NCBI GenBank assembly: GCA_021287165.1
Contig: JAJTAY010000033.1
Location: 124,001-188,000 of the forward strand
Reading direction: 5' to 3'
Length of the DNA stretch: 64,000 nucleotides
Origin: Bacteroidia bacterium
Lineage (GTDB): Bacteria > Bacteroidota > Bacteroidia > Bacteroidales > F082
Under the pieces are notes generated by a model. It worked only from the letters and a program-made list of their open reading frames with translations, did no database searches and had not been told where the DNA came from. A program made the position numbers and the translations under genes. The stretch's first letter is position 1, and each line of letters opens with the position of its first letter. Shown here piece by piece: positions 18,901 to 26,295 of this stretch.

Positions 18901-19337
18901 GACACCAGTATTGCCACTCCTGCATTTTCGAAAACAGTCCCAAATAAATCGCCCGTGTGTTTGTGTCGTGCATGACAGGATTTGCACAATAGCCTGCGAA
19001 TTTCTACAAGATTTAAAAGCGCATCTGAGAGGTCAGCCTTATTATATTCAGGACCAATCAGCAGATCAACCAAGGGTATTTCTTTTTCGGTAAACAAACC
19101 TTGCTCGTCCCAAACCACAAGATTTACAACAAAGTTGCCGGAATGCAAATGCTGCAATATTTTGTCGCTATGCTCATTGAATAAGTCAGCTTCGAACAAC
19201 CAGACCTCGCAATCATCATTAACAACAAATGACTCTGCACTCCTGATCTCAAAGCCTTGTTCTGGCCTTCCAATCAGAGACCGAACTTTTTCAGCTGTAG
19301 CCCTGCTGCCATAAAAAGCAATTTTGATGAGGTTCAT
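15975..19337 (-). CDS. Five-PAS hybrid sensor histidine kinase with C-terminal receiver
   Basis: Predicted soluble sensor kinase; no transmembrane segment is seen. From the ATG at 19337 (a GTG 15 nt upstream is less likely) the 1120 residues read: an N-terminal Rossmann-like region (1-125), PAS domains at about 130-245, 255-365, 375-495, 500-615 and 620-735, a HisKA domain with H763 in NISHEVRTPMNAIIGF, an ATPase with the N-box NHLLSNAVKF, DTGIGIP and GMGLGLSLSK, and a receiver (about 1002-1118) with the acceptor Asp in LVLMDLRMPVVDG. The PAS4 and PAS5 repeats are of the redox/aerotaxis-like kind. Ligand unknown. It is followed at 36 nt by the AOR gene, which suggests a shared role in redox or aldehyde metabolism. 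Confidence 0.9.
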   Translation of the reverse strand: MNLIKIAFYGSRATAEKVRSLIGRPEQGFEIRSAESFVVNDDCEVWLFEADLFNEHSDKILQHLHSGNFVVNLVVWDEQGLFTEKEIPLVDLLIGPEYNKADLSDALLNLVEIRRLLCKSCHARHKHTGDLFGTVFENAGVAILVSDVRTNILLANRKIAQLTGYTVEELVGHTWQRFIHPASLPKMLEYHHLRRKAPEQAPSSYESVIICKDGETRNVLLDVSLISDSLNSVISITDVTPIHQIKHKLKESEQQYRQLFHDSYSVMLLIDPETGKILDANRAAIDFYGYTRDEILDMYIFNINTLTVEEINNEMTRAREQKRNYFLFRHRLKDGRVVPVEVYSGPIRHHGKQVLYSIVHDVSSRLRAEEALRESESRYRYLFDFNPLSMWVYDLDTLAFLDVNEAAISNYGYSREEFLKMTLKDIRPAEDVPLLLDDVQHTTRSLNNAGIWRHKTKSGDIIFVEIISHRIIFSNKEARLVVANIVTDRVKAEQIVKTLGKAIEQSPLSIIITDKDGNIEFVNRRFEEHMQYELMELFGRKPRILNRGHMPEEDYQQMWEALHNHQTWKGEFKNRKKDGSTVLEQVTISPLTDEFGQLSNYVLILEDITQKRHNELMIQLLSRSVEQSPNAVIITNPEGTIEYINPSFTNLSGYQPDEALGANPRILKSAYHPVTFYTQLWNVITSGEIWKGEILNKHKDGHDYWVSAVISPILDKRGNITHFIGVQEDITEKKRLHQSLILAKEKAEESDRLKTAFIHNISHEVRTPMNAIIGFSSLLSDDSFDAEEKSEFISNIQGSAHELLGIITDIIAISSLETGQEKAYPSIFDITEMASELALRWQQRAEAAKLQFIKNLPPPGNFIKADRDKLQQILNHLLSNAVKFTPSGTVGLSIEQKGDNWHFSVSDTGIGIPTELHKKVFERFFKIEGGNVEVYRGMGLGLSLSKAYADLLGITINLSSKPGVGSVFSFELPAQGQGAAASSIADTTLVQAPEKDKQSSKPLILLAEDEEYNYELLHHVLRRNGYELHWVRNGQDAVEFCRDKPELALVLMDLRMPVVDGVEATRRIKQMRPELPVIAYTAYAGESEHKMAIDAGCSDLLAKPVRLSLVIETIGRYVTK

Positions 19338-19372
19338 ATGCCGAGCAAGCACTATTTAAAAAGTTCCTAACT

Positions 19373-19405
19373 CAAAAGTACTTATTTTATGGAATTGCGT
19401 TCAAA
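19373..19405 (-). promoter_or_regulatory. Promoter of the hybrid kinase-AOR transcript
   Basis: Minus-strand TTTG (19402-19405), 21 nt, TACTTTTG (19373-19380), 35 nt upstream of the kinase ATG. It lies back to back with the arsR promoter. Confidence 0.7.
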
Positions 19406-19438
19406 ATTAACAATCACTTTATCCGCATTTCTTTATTG

Positions 19439-19454
19439 TTCGTATTTTTGCGAA
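19439..19454 (+). promoter_or_regulatory. arsR -7 box inside an inverted repeat (candidate ArsR operator)
   Basis: TATTTTTG (19443-19450) matches TAnnTTTG and is flanked exactly by TTCG (19439-19442) and CGAA (19451-19454), so a dimeric repressor bound here would cover the -7 element. It lies 14 nt upstream of the arsR start. The half-sites are short, so the operator call is tentative. Confidence 0.5.
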
Positions 19455-19467
19455 TAAGATTAATTTT

Positions 19468-19785
19468 ATGCCCGAAGCGTTAGATGAAAACCAAGCATTA
19501 GCCACCTATGCACAAGCACTTTCGCATCCGGTGAGGCTGGCCATCATTCGAAGGCTGGCCGAGCAAAGTGTTTGTTTCCACGGCAATATGGCGGCTGTGC
19601 TGCCTGTGGCGCCCAGCACACTCTCGCAGCATTTGAAAGTACTCAAAGATGCCGGATTAATTAAAGGAGAGATTGACCCGCCCCGCGTGAGATATTGTCT
19701 CAACACCGCAAAAATCAAAGAAATAAAGGAGTTGTTCGACATTTTTCTGGAGTATGCACTTCAGGGAGGAGTCGAAAACTGTTGA
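19468..19785 (+). CDS. arsR: ArsR-family transcriptional repressor
   Basis: Small winged-helix metalloid-responsive repressor (105 residues) that would release DNA on binding arsenite. It has ALSHPVRLAIIRRLAEQSVC followed by a helix-turn-helix reading PSTLSQHLKVLKDAGLIKGE. Cysteines occur at the end of helix 3 (SVCF) and near the C-terminus (YCL, ENC); the classical CVC pair of E. coli ArsR is absent, so metalloid binding must use another Cys arrangement. The call as arsenic-related rests on the following acr3 and arsC genes. Confidence 0.88.
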   Translation: MPEALDENQALATYAQALSHPVRLAIIRRLAEQSVCFHGNMAAVLPVAPSTLSQHLKVLKDAGLIKGEIDPPRVRYCLNTAKIKEIKELFDIFLEYALQGGVENC

Positions 19786-19815
19786 TATTCATTAATTTAA
19801 ACAAAATACCTTTGC

Positions 19816-20853
19816 ATGAAAGTGCGCTTAAAACTTCTCGACCGATACCTCACGCTTTGGATATTTCTGGCCATGGCTGCAGGAGTACTTCTGGGAAAGC
19901 TATTCCCCGGAATCGCAGGTTTTACGGACTCTCTGTCAGTTGGAGCAACAAATATTCCTCTGGCCATAGGGCTTATCCTGATGATGTATCCGCCACTGGC
20001 TAAAGTGGATTACTCACTGCTTCCGATGGCCTTTAAAAATGTCAGGGTGATGTCTTTGTCTCTTTTCCTGAACTGGGTAGCCGGTCCGATTCTGATGTTT
20101 ATACTGGCTGTCGTCTTTCTCCGCGACCATCCGGGCTATATGAGTGGACTGATCCTGATTGGGCTTGCCCGTTGCATTGCCATGGTGATTGTTTGGAACG
20201 ATCTGGCAGGGGGCAGCCGCGAATACGGCGCCATGCTCGTTGCGCTCAATAGCATTTTTCAGGTGATTACCTACAGTTTTTACGCCTGGTTGTTTATCAA
20301 TGTATTGCCGAAAGCCATGGGCATTGGCGAATTCGATATCCATGTGCCCATGGATGAAGTAGCAAAAAGCGTGGCAATTTACCTGGGCATACCATTCGCC
20401 GCAGGCTTCTTAAGCAGACACTACCTTATCAAATGGAAAGGAAAAGAGTGGTTCAACAGAAAGTACGTTCCCGTGATCTCTCCCATTACGTTGTATGCAC
20501 TTCTCTTTACCATAGTGGTGATGTTCAGCCTGAAAGGCGACAAGATCGTGGAGTTGCCTCTCGACGTGGTTCGCGTGGCTGTGCCATTGGTGTTGTATTT
20601 TGTGCTGATGTTTTTTGTAAGCTTTTTCGTAGGCAAAGCCATGAAGGTACCTTACGAAACCAATGCTTCGGTGGCCTTCACCGCCACCGGAAACAATTTT
20701 GAGCTGGCCATTGCTGTGGCCATTGCCGTTTTTGGAATCTACTCGCCTCAAGCCTTTGCCGGCGTAATAGGTCCATTGGTAGAAGTGCCTGTGCTCATAT
20801 TACTCGTAAAAGCCAGTTTGTTCCTCAGGAAAAAATATTACCGCAATGCTTGA
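19816..20853 (+). CDS. acr3: ACR3-family arsenite efflux permease
   Basis: Ten-helix inner-membrane transporter that exports arsenite using the proton motive force. The 345-residue protein has the conserved membrane Cys in [18 protein letters not shown], followed by a segment rich in NSIFQ, and the late motif [20 protein letters not shown], both ACR3 hallmarks. It lies 30 nt after arsR and overlaps arsC by 8 nt, giving a compact arsR-acr3-arsC operon. Confidence 0.94.
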   Translation: MKVRLKLLDRYLTLWIFLAMAAGVLLGKLFPGIAGFTDSLSVGATNIPLAIGLILMMYPPLAKVDYSLLPMAFKNVRVMSLSLFLNWVAGPILMFILAVVFLRDHPGYMSGLILIGLARCIAMVIVWNDLAGGSREYGAMLVALNSIFQVITYSFYAWLFINVLPKAMGIGEFDIHVPMDEVAKSVAIYLGIPFAAGFLSRHYLIKWKGKEWFNRKYVPVISPITLYALLFTIVVMFSLKGDKIVELPLDVVRVAVPLVLYFVLMFFVSFFVGKAMKVPYETNASVAFTATGNNFELAIAVAIAVFGIYSPQAFAGVIGPLVEVPVLILLVKASLFLRKKYYRNA

Positions 20854-21481
20854 AGCGCTCAGAAGCCTGATTGACAGTCTGCAAACAAGCACCATTGAGC
20901 CCGAACGCATGCTGGTGCTCGACGGCCTGGCAATGCAATTAGCCCGGAAACTCCGAACAGGTCGTGTTTCGATCAACTTCATCTGTACCCACAACTCGCG
21001 TCGCAGCCATTTATCGCAAATCTGGGCACAAACCATGGCTACTTATTACGACCTGGATCGCATTGATTGTTACAGTGGTGGAACAGAGGCAACGGCTTTA
21101 TTTCCAAAGGTTGCAGAAACGCTTGAAAAACAAGGTTTTGTGGTGCTTAAGCTCAGCCAGGAAAACAATCCGGTATATGCCATCCGATACAGTAACGAAC
21201 ATTTGCCGGTAGTGGCTTTTTCCAAAGCCTACGATCACGCTTTCAATCCAGGTTCAGGCTACACGGCAGTGATGACCTGCGATTCGGCCAACGAGGCTTG
21301 TCCGGTGGTTTTTGGAGCCGATACCCGGTTTGCGGTGCTCTATCTCGACCCCAAAATTGCCGATGGCAGTCCGGAGATGGACAAGGTTTACACCGAACGG
21401 AGCCTGCAGATTGCTGCGGAGATGAAGTATGTGTTTGAAAAGGTGCACTCGATGCTGCAAAATCCCGGGCGGTCCGAATAG
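20846..21481 (+). CDS. arsC: Arsenate reductase-like low-molecular-weight protein tyrosine phosphatase
   Basis: Expected to reduce arsenate to arsenite for export by Acr3. The active-site P-loop is [16 protein letters not shown] (Cx5R with the following Ser), starting at about residue 47 behind an extra N-terminal helical region, so the protein (211 residues) is longer than the usual 130-150 residue ArsC. Further Cys residues in [18 protein letters not shown] could serve as the resolving redox Cys pair. The form resembles proteins annotated as tyrosine phosphatase in Bacteroidota ars operons. Confidence 0.85.
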   Translation: MLEALRSLIDSLQTSTIEPERMLVLDGLAMQLARKLRTGRVSINFICTHNSRRSHLSQIWAQTMATYYDLDRIDCYSGGTEATALFPKVAETLEKQGFVVLKLSQENNPVYAIRYSNEHLPVVAFSKAYDHAFNPGSGYTAVMTCDSANEACPVVFGADTRFAVLYLDPKIADGSPEMDKVYTERSLQIAAEMKYVFEKVHSMLQNPGRSE

Positions 21482-21643
21482 CACTTCCACACTAAGATTA
21501 ACTTCCACAAATCCTTCCACTTCCTGAACTCAGGTGTGCGTGAAGCACCCACCCATTGCAGCTCGCCTGCCGGTGGCTGAAGATTGACGGCACCAGCTCT
21601 TGGAAATGGCATATAAAATTATGGGTTATCGACGAAAAAAGAA

Positions 21644-21672
21644 AAACCGGACAGTTTGGGGCTGCCCGGTTT
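21644..21672 (-). terminator. Intrinsic terminator after the 1331-residue LruC protein gene
   Basis: The minus-strand stem AAACCGGGCAG/CTGTCCGGTTT (11 bp, one G-U pair) is followed by TTTCTTTTTTC. It lies 23 nt past the stop and closely resembles the hairpin at 26236-26264. The rest of 21482-21694 holds nothing I can assign. Confidence 0.8.
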
Positions 21673-21694
21673 GGAATTTAGTATCTGAAGTCAA

Positions 21695-24600
21695 CTATTT
21701 ATTCGTGGGTATCTGATAGATGACCGAACTGTTGCGATAACCCGGCAGGTTTTTGTACCAGTCGGGGAACTGTACGCCACCGCTCATGGCCCAATCTGCA
21801 AATTTAAGGTGAGCGCCCAGGATATCCTGTTTTTCAACGGGATACGCAAAGCTCTCGTAAATGTTGATGGCCCAGGGCAGGTTTTTGTCGGTTACATACC
21901 AGCGGTTTGCTGAAGGATTGCTGTCGTCTTCCCATTGCCCGAACAAGCTCATGTCAACAAGGTCGGTTGGCGAATAGTAAGGCAAGTGAACTTCATGGCT
22001 TCTCACCTTATTGACGATGATGAAGGGGTTGAAGTTTCCGATATTCAGGTCGTTGACCGAAATTTCGTTGGGTTTGAAATTGATGGTAAGAACAAAAGTC
22101 TTGGGTGTTACATAAGGCGCTCCGGGGGTAGTGTTTACACCGATCCCCATTCCTGGATGAGGCATCTGTGTATAAGCATTGTCGAACAGGATGAAAGTGG
22201 GTTTCGATTGTCCGGCTTCAACCCCGTTGCTGTTCAGGTTTACAAAGTTCTCAGTAAGACTATAACCCTCTACTGAAAGAATATCCGAAGGCGATACATT
22301 CCCCATCAACTGGAATCCGAATCCGTTTTCGTAGGATGCACCGAAGGCCTTGAGGGTAAATGTCCCAATGAGTTTATCAACCTTGTTGAATGTGTTACCT
22401 ACGATTTCAAACTGGTAGTCGATCACCATGTCATTGAAGTCGTAGTCGCCTTTGCCTGGCCAGAGGTCTTCGAATGCCAGTGTTCCGGGGCCGTTGGCAG
22501 GAAACAGGTTGGAAGCTCCTTCATAAACTGTTACGGTTATGGTGGCAACGGCACACAGGTTATTCATATCACAAACCTGGTAATCAACCGTCACAGTCCC
22601 CAGAAAGTCCTGTACGGGGGCAAAAGTTACAAGACCGGAGGAAGGATGAACAGAGAACACCCCTTGTGTAGTTGGATTTGGCCCTGTTCCGGGAACAAGT
22701 GTTACTGATGAAGGATTAAGGGGTTCGCTGCCGGGAATGTCATTGAGTGTAACATCGATGGTTACCGGATTGTTCTTTAGCGTCGATGCAAAATCATTTG
22801 TAGCAGTTGGCCCATTCGGGGCGCCAACAACAACTGTAACAAGTGCGTCATCACAGAGGTTGTTTTGGTCGCAAACCTGATATTTAACGGTGCTTGTTCC
22901 GCTAAAGCCAGAGGCCGGAGTAAATGTAATCGCACCAGTGGTATTGTTCACTGTGAATACACCCTGCGATGCAGGAGGAGTTGTTCCGGCTACCAAAGTA
23001 ACTGTAGTCGGAACAATGGGTGTACTACCGGCAACATCGTTAGCTAGTACACTTATGGTTACCGGGGTATTGTAATTGGTTGAGGCGTTATCATCATTAG
23101 CAGTCGGGCCGGTGGCCGAGCCTACAACAACCGTAAGCGTAGCTTGTGCACACAAATTGTTCTGATCACAAACCTTGTATTGAACCGTTGCAGAACCACT
23201 AAAGCCCGGTGCAGGAGTAAAGGTAATTTTGCCGGTAACGGGATCAACTGTAAACACACCCTGTGATGCAGGAGGTGTCGTTCCGGGAACAAGCTGAACG
23301 GTTGAAGGCACCAGCGGGCTGTCGCCGGGGGTATCGTTGGCCAGAACGTCAACGGTTACCGGCGTACCATAAGGGGTGCTTGCCTGATCGTTATTTGCAG
23401 TGGGGCCGGCGGGAGCACCAACAACCACAGTGATGGTGGCCTGTGAGCAAAGGTTAATTTCATCACAAACCTTGTATTGAACAGTGCTGGTACCGCTAAA
23501 TCCATTGGCTGGTGTGAAAGTAACCTGACCGGCGCTGTTTACGGAAAATACGCCTTGCGAAGCCGGTGGAATTGTACCAGGAATGAACGCTACGGTAGAA
23601 GGTACGAGCGGCGAATTCCCGGCAATATCATTAGCCAAAACATCCAGTGTAACGGGTGTGTTGAAAGGCGTAGTGGCGTTGTCGTTTACTGCAGTAGGTC
23701 CGGTTGCCGATCCTACTGTAACAGTAAGCACTGCCTGATCGCACAGCCCTGCCTCATCGCATACCTGATATTGAACTGTACTATTGCCACTAAATCCTAC
23801 CGCAGGAGTAAATGTGATCTGACCTGTTGTGTTGTTTACGCTAAAAACACCTTGCGAAGCTGGAGGTGTTGTACCCGGTATAAGGGTAACAGAGGTAGGA
23901 ACAAGCGGGGTGCTTCCGGGCTGGTCGTTTGCAAGAACATTTACCGTTACAGGGGTGTTGTAAGGCGTACTGGCGTTATCATCAACCGCAGTTGGGCCAA
24001 CCGGCGGCGTAACTACCACTGTTACAAGCGCCTGCGAACAAAGATTGTTTTGGTCGCAAACACGGTACTGTACGGTGGTGGTCCCACTGAAGTTGAGTCC
24101 GGGAGTAAAATTGATCTGGCCTGTGGAGCTGTTAACCGTGAAAACTCCCTGCGATGCAGGAGGAGTGGTGCCGCTGACCAAAGTAACCGAAGTGGGCACG
24201 ATTGGCGAGCTGCCGGCTACGTCGTTTGTCAGTACATTGATTGTTACTGGTGTGCGAAAAGGTGTAGTTGCATTATCAGGATTGGCAGTAGGAGGCACCG
24301 GATTAACGGTAAGGTTTACCGTAGCGCTGTTATTGGTCGAAACCGGGTCAAAGGTTGTAGAGCTAACTGTTGCTGTGTTCGGCAGTGTTCCGTGAAACGA
24401 ACTGCTTACGGTGCCGGTGATGGCAAGAGTAGCGCTCGCACCACTATTCAGGGTGCCTACATTCCAATTTGGTGCCGACCATGTACCCACCGAAGGATTA
24501 ACGTTCTGAACTGTCAGGGCGCTGTGCAATACGTCATTCACTACAACACTGTTGGCCTCGGTCGGACCGTTGTTCGAAACAGTAATGGTAAAGGTCACTT

Positions 24601-25690
24601 GCTGTCCCGAACTGATAGGATTCGGATTGGCTGTTTTGGTAACCGCCAGATCTGCCGAAAGCACTTTCACCGTAACTGTGGCAATATCGCAGTTGTTTGG
24701 CGCATTTTTCATACAGATCTGATAAATAAAGGTATAAGTACCTCCGGGTGTTCCGGGAGCCACATTCACCTGACCTGTGCTTGTGTTGAGGGTTATTCCT
24801 GAATGAGATGGGGGCGTGGCAAGCGTGAGGCTTACCTGAGAAATAGTAATGGGATTACCATTAAAGATATCATTTGATAGCACATTTTGAACGGCCACAC
24901 CGCCTGTATTGCTCTGCACGGGGGTGCCCACGTCATCTACTGCAAGTGGAAGAGGGTTGGGGGTTGTATTGGGTGTTGTGAAAACTCCACCGGCTACACC
25001 AATCTGCACTGAGAAGAATCGTTCCGTAACCTGACCTGTTAATCCAAGTGCGAAGGAGATTTTGTTGTTGGGGTTAACATAATTGGCAATAAAGGCCGCA
25101 CTGTTATCGAAGGTTACCCCGGGAAGGCTTGTTGAAATGCCCAGAAAGCGGGTGCGACCGGATGTGTTATTTGTAGAAATCGTAAGACCTGTAGGGTTGT
25201 TTACCGTGTAACTCGTATAGCCACCAACTTCAACATATTCCCTCAGACTGCCTTCTCCGTCGATATCAATGCCGGTAATATTGTAGTTGTAGAGATAAAC
25301 CGTAGCATCATTAGCCGTATTAAAAAATTCAAGCTCATAAACGATATAACCTCCTGAAGAACTTGTAGATCCAAGACGAGGCTGAAATCTGGTTTGTTCA
25401 CCCGTGATGGCGTCATCATCGAAGTTCGTAACGTTTATGTTTACTTTCTCCTTGATGGTCATGATGGCGTAAACCGTTATACCGTCTTTTGTAATCACAT
25501 TAGCATAGCGATGTTTCGAGCCTGCATTAGTTCCACTGCTGCCCGTGTTTACGAGAACCGTTCGCTGGGCGTTGGTGAAGCTCATTGTTTGCCCCTGAAT
25601 GTTCAGGATGAACGATTGCTGTGCCTTAACTGTTGTGCCAAGCAGGCTTAGCAAAGCCACAAGCACGATTGATATTAAATCTCTTTTCAT
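21695..25690 (-). CDS. Giant surface protein: DUF11, six Big_9-type Ig repeats, C-terminal LruC/DUF4842 domain
   Basis: A 1331-residue exported protein, probably a cell-surface adhesin or matrix protein. A signal peptide ends at about VKAQQ. Then come a unique N-terminal region (about 25-260), one divergent Ig-like unit, one DUF11 repeat (about 346-462, ADLAVTKTANPNP), six tandem 99-residue cadherin-like Big_9 units (463-1057) and an LruC domain (about 1063-1331) containing FEDLWPGKGDYDFNDMVIDY. Each Ig unit has a Cys pair in the pattern CDxxxLC. There is no T9SS sorting tail, so the LruC domain is the C-terminus. It follows a small lipoprotein gene by 42 nt. Confidence 0.85.
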   Translation of the reverse strand: MKRDLISIVLVALLSLLGTTVKAQQSFILNIQGQTMSFTNAQRTVLVNTGSSGTNAGSKHRYANVITKDGITVYAIMTIKEKVNINVTNFDDDAITGEQTRFQPRLGSTSSSGGYIVYELEFFNTANDATVYLYNYNITGIDIDGEGSLREYVEVGGYTSYTVNNPTGLTISTNNTSGRTRFLGISTSLPGVTFDNSAAFIANYVNPNNKISFALGLTGQVTERFFSVQIGVAGGVFTTPNTTPNPLPLAVDDVGTPVQSNTGGVAVQNVLSNDIFNGNPITISQVSLTLATPPSHSGITLNTSTGQVNVAPGTPGGTYTFIYQICMKNAPNNCDIATVTVKVLSADLAVTKTANPNPISSGQQVTFTITVSNNGPTEANSVVVNDVLHSALTVQNVNPSVGTWSAPNWNVGTLNSGASATLAITGTVSSSFHGTLPNTATVSSTTFDPVSTNNSATVNLTVNPVPPTANPDNATTPFRTPVTINVLTNDVAGSSPIVPTSVTLVSGTTPPASQGVFTVNSSTGQINFTPGLNFSGTTTVQYRVCDQNNLCSQALVTVVVTPPVGPTAVDDNASTPYNTPVTVNVLANDQPGSTPLVPTSVTLIPGTTPPASQGVFSVNNTTGQITFTPAVGFSGNSTVQYQVCDEAGLCDQAVLTVTVGSATGPTAVNDNATTPFNTPVTLDVLANDIAGNSPLVPSTVAFIPGTIPPASQGVFSVNSAGQVTFTPANGFSGTSTVQYKVCDEINLCSQATITVVVGAPAGPTANNDQASTPYGTPVTVDVLANDTPGDSPLVPSTVQLVPGTTPPASQGVFTVDPVTGKITFTPAPGFSGSATVQYKVCDQNNLCAQATLTVVVGSATGPTANDDNASTNYNTPVTISVLANDVAGSTPIVPTTVTLVAGTTPPASQGVFTVNNTTGAITFTPASGFSGTSTVKYQVCDQNNLCDDALVTVVVGAPNGPTATNDFASTLKNNPVTIDVTLNDIPGSEPLNPSSVTLVPGTGPNPTTQGVFSVHPSSGLVTFAPVQDFLGTVTVDYQVCDMNNLCAVATITVTVYEGASNLFPANGPGTLAFEDLWPGKGDYDFNDMVIDYQFEIVGNTFNKVDKLIGTFTLKAFGASYENGFGFQLMGNVSPSDILSVEGYSLTENFVNLNSNGVEAGQSKPTFILFDNAYTQMPHPGMGIGVNTTPGAPYVTPKTFVLTINFKPNEISVNDLNIGNFNPFIIVNKVRSHEVHLPYYSPTDLVDMSLFGQWEDDSNPSANRWYVTDKNLPWAINIYESFAYPVEKQDILGAHLKFADWAMSGGVQFPDWYKNLPGYRNSSVIYQIPTNK
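22518..24300 (-). repeat. Six tandem 297-bp units coding Ig-like (Big_9) domains
   Basis: The units start GPTAxxDNASTPYNTPVTVNVLAND and end CDxxNLCxxAxVTVVVG, period 99 residues. Nucleotide identity between units is visibly high. The last unit before LruC is the most divergent (NNPVTIDVTLND). Confidence 0.88.
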
Positions 25691-25732
25691 ATACAGGAAT
25701 GATTTTGGTTAATGTTACAATCTGATTTCCTG

Positions 25733-26089
25733 TTAGTTAAACTGATAGGACAAGTTCGTCCCCGTCAGGTTCAGATCTACAGTCTTACCCTGAAACTTCA
25801 GCTTTACCGATTTCTCAAAGGTGGGAAGCGTGAGCTTCATGGCGTAGGGAGTGCCTGCAGCCAGAAAAGCCCTTTGATAGGCAATGCCGTTGCTGTTGGC
25901 CACTTCGATCATACCTGCTGAGGCTGCTGTAAAAGTGATTGTATAGTCTTTTGTAGTTTTCCAGTCGAAGTTGGCAGGCACTTTCAGTTCTTCCATCGAG
26001 CCAGGGGTTGTTGGCTCAAAGCGGTCCTTACGGCAGGAAGTCAAGGCTATCACTGACAGAAGGACACTAAATAATACTAGCTTTTTCAT
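25733..26089 (-). CDS. Small lipoprotein paired with LruC protein (copy A)
   Basis: A 118-residue lipoprotein: signal with lipobox ALTSC, then RKDRFEP and the core MEELKVPANFDWKTTKDY. It is clearly paralogous to the lipoprotein at 32009-32365; the two share most residues, including the core and the FxxxVxLxFxxxTxxxxLTG ending. The FDWKTTKDY motif also starts many LruC-domain proteins of this phylum, so this looks like a detached N-terminal module. Inferred role: anchoring or chaperoning the LruC protein encoded 42 nt downstream. Function unproven. Confidence 0.8.
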   Translation of the reverse strand: MKKLVLFSVLLSVIALTSCRKDRFEPTTPGSMEELKVPANFDWKTTKDYTITFTAASAGMIEVANSNGIAYQRAFLAAGTPYAMKLTLPTFEKSVKLKFQGKTVDLNLTGTNLSYQFN

Positions 26090-26113
26090 TGTGGTGCTAT
26101 TTTATAAATGCAA

Positions 26114-26138
26114 TTTGGCAAATGATATGCCAAATGTA
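26114..26138 (-). promoter_or_regulatory. -7 box overlapping a perfect inverted repeat before lipoprotein A
   Basis: The minus-strand TACATTTG (26131-26138) matches TAnnTTTG. It overlaps the inverted repeat TTTGGCA-AATGATA-TGCCAAA (26114-26134), so the palindrome covers the predicted start point. No good -33 box is seen. It could be an operator or a leader hairpin. Confidence 0.5.
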
Positions 26139-26235
26139 AAATATTTTCTAACAGTTTGATTATCTGAATATTTATATCTTCAAATAATTCTTTATCTGTC
26201 TTGAAAGAAAACTTTTTTCCAAATTTTAGAATAAA

Positions 26236-26264
26236 AAACCGGGCAGCCAAAGGCTGCCCGGTTT
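26236..26264 (-). terminator. Strong intrinsic terminator after the 1710-residue LruC protein gene
   Basis: A 13-bp perfect stem AAACCGGGCAGCC/GGCTGCCCGGTTT with an AAA loop, followed on the minus strand by TTTATTC. It separates the upstream LruC transcript from the lipoprotein A promoter. Confidence 0.88.
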
Positions 26265-26295
26265 GGAAATTTCGTATCAGGATAGTTCTATTATC

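Noticed and set aside
19782..19814. TTG-N22-TACCTTTG promoter-like sequence just before acr3
   Set aside because: The -7 box ends one base before the acr3 ATG, so the RNA would start inside or after the start codon; probably chance, and arsR-acr3 spacing fits an operon.
19468..21481. Arsenic operon as a recent mobile island
   Set aside because: No integrase, transposase, tRNA or flanking repeat, and codon use looks like its neighbours.
23477..24802. 441-codon plus-strand open frame inside the 1331-residue gene
   Set aside because: It is the antisense shadow of the 297-bp repeats; product rich in Arg, Cys and Ser with no recognisable domain.
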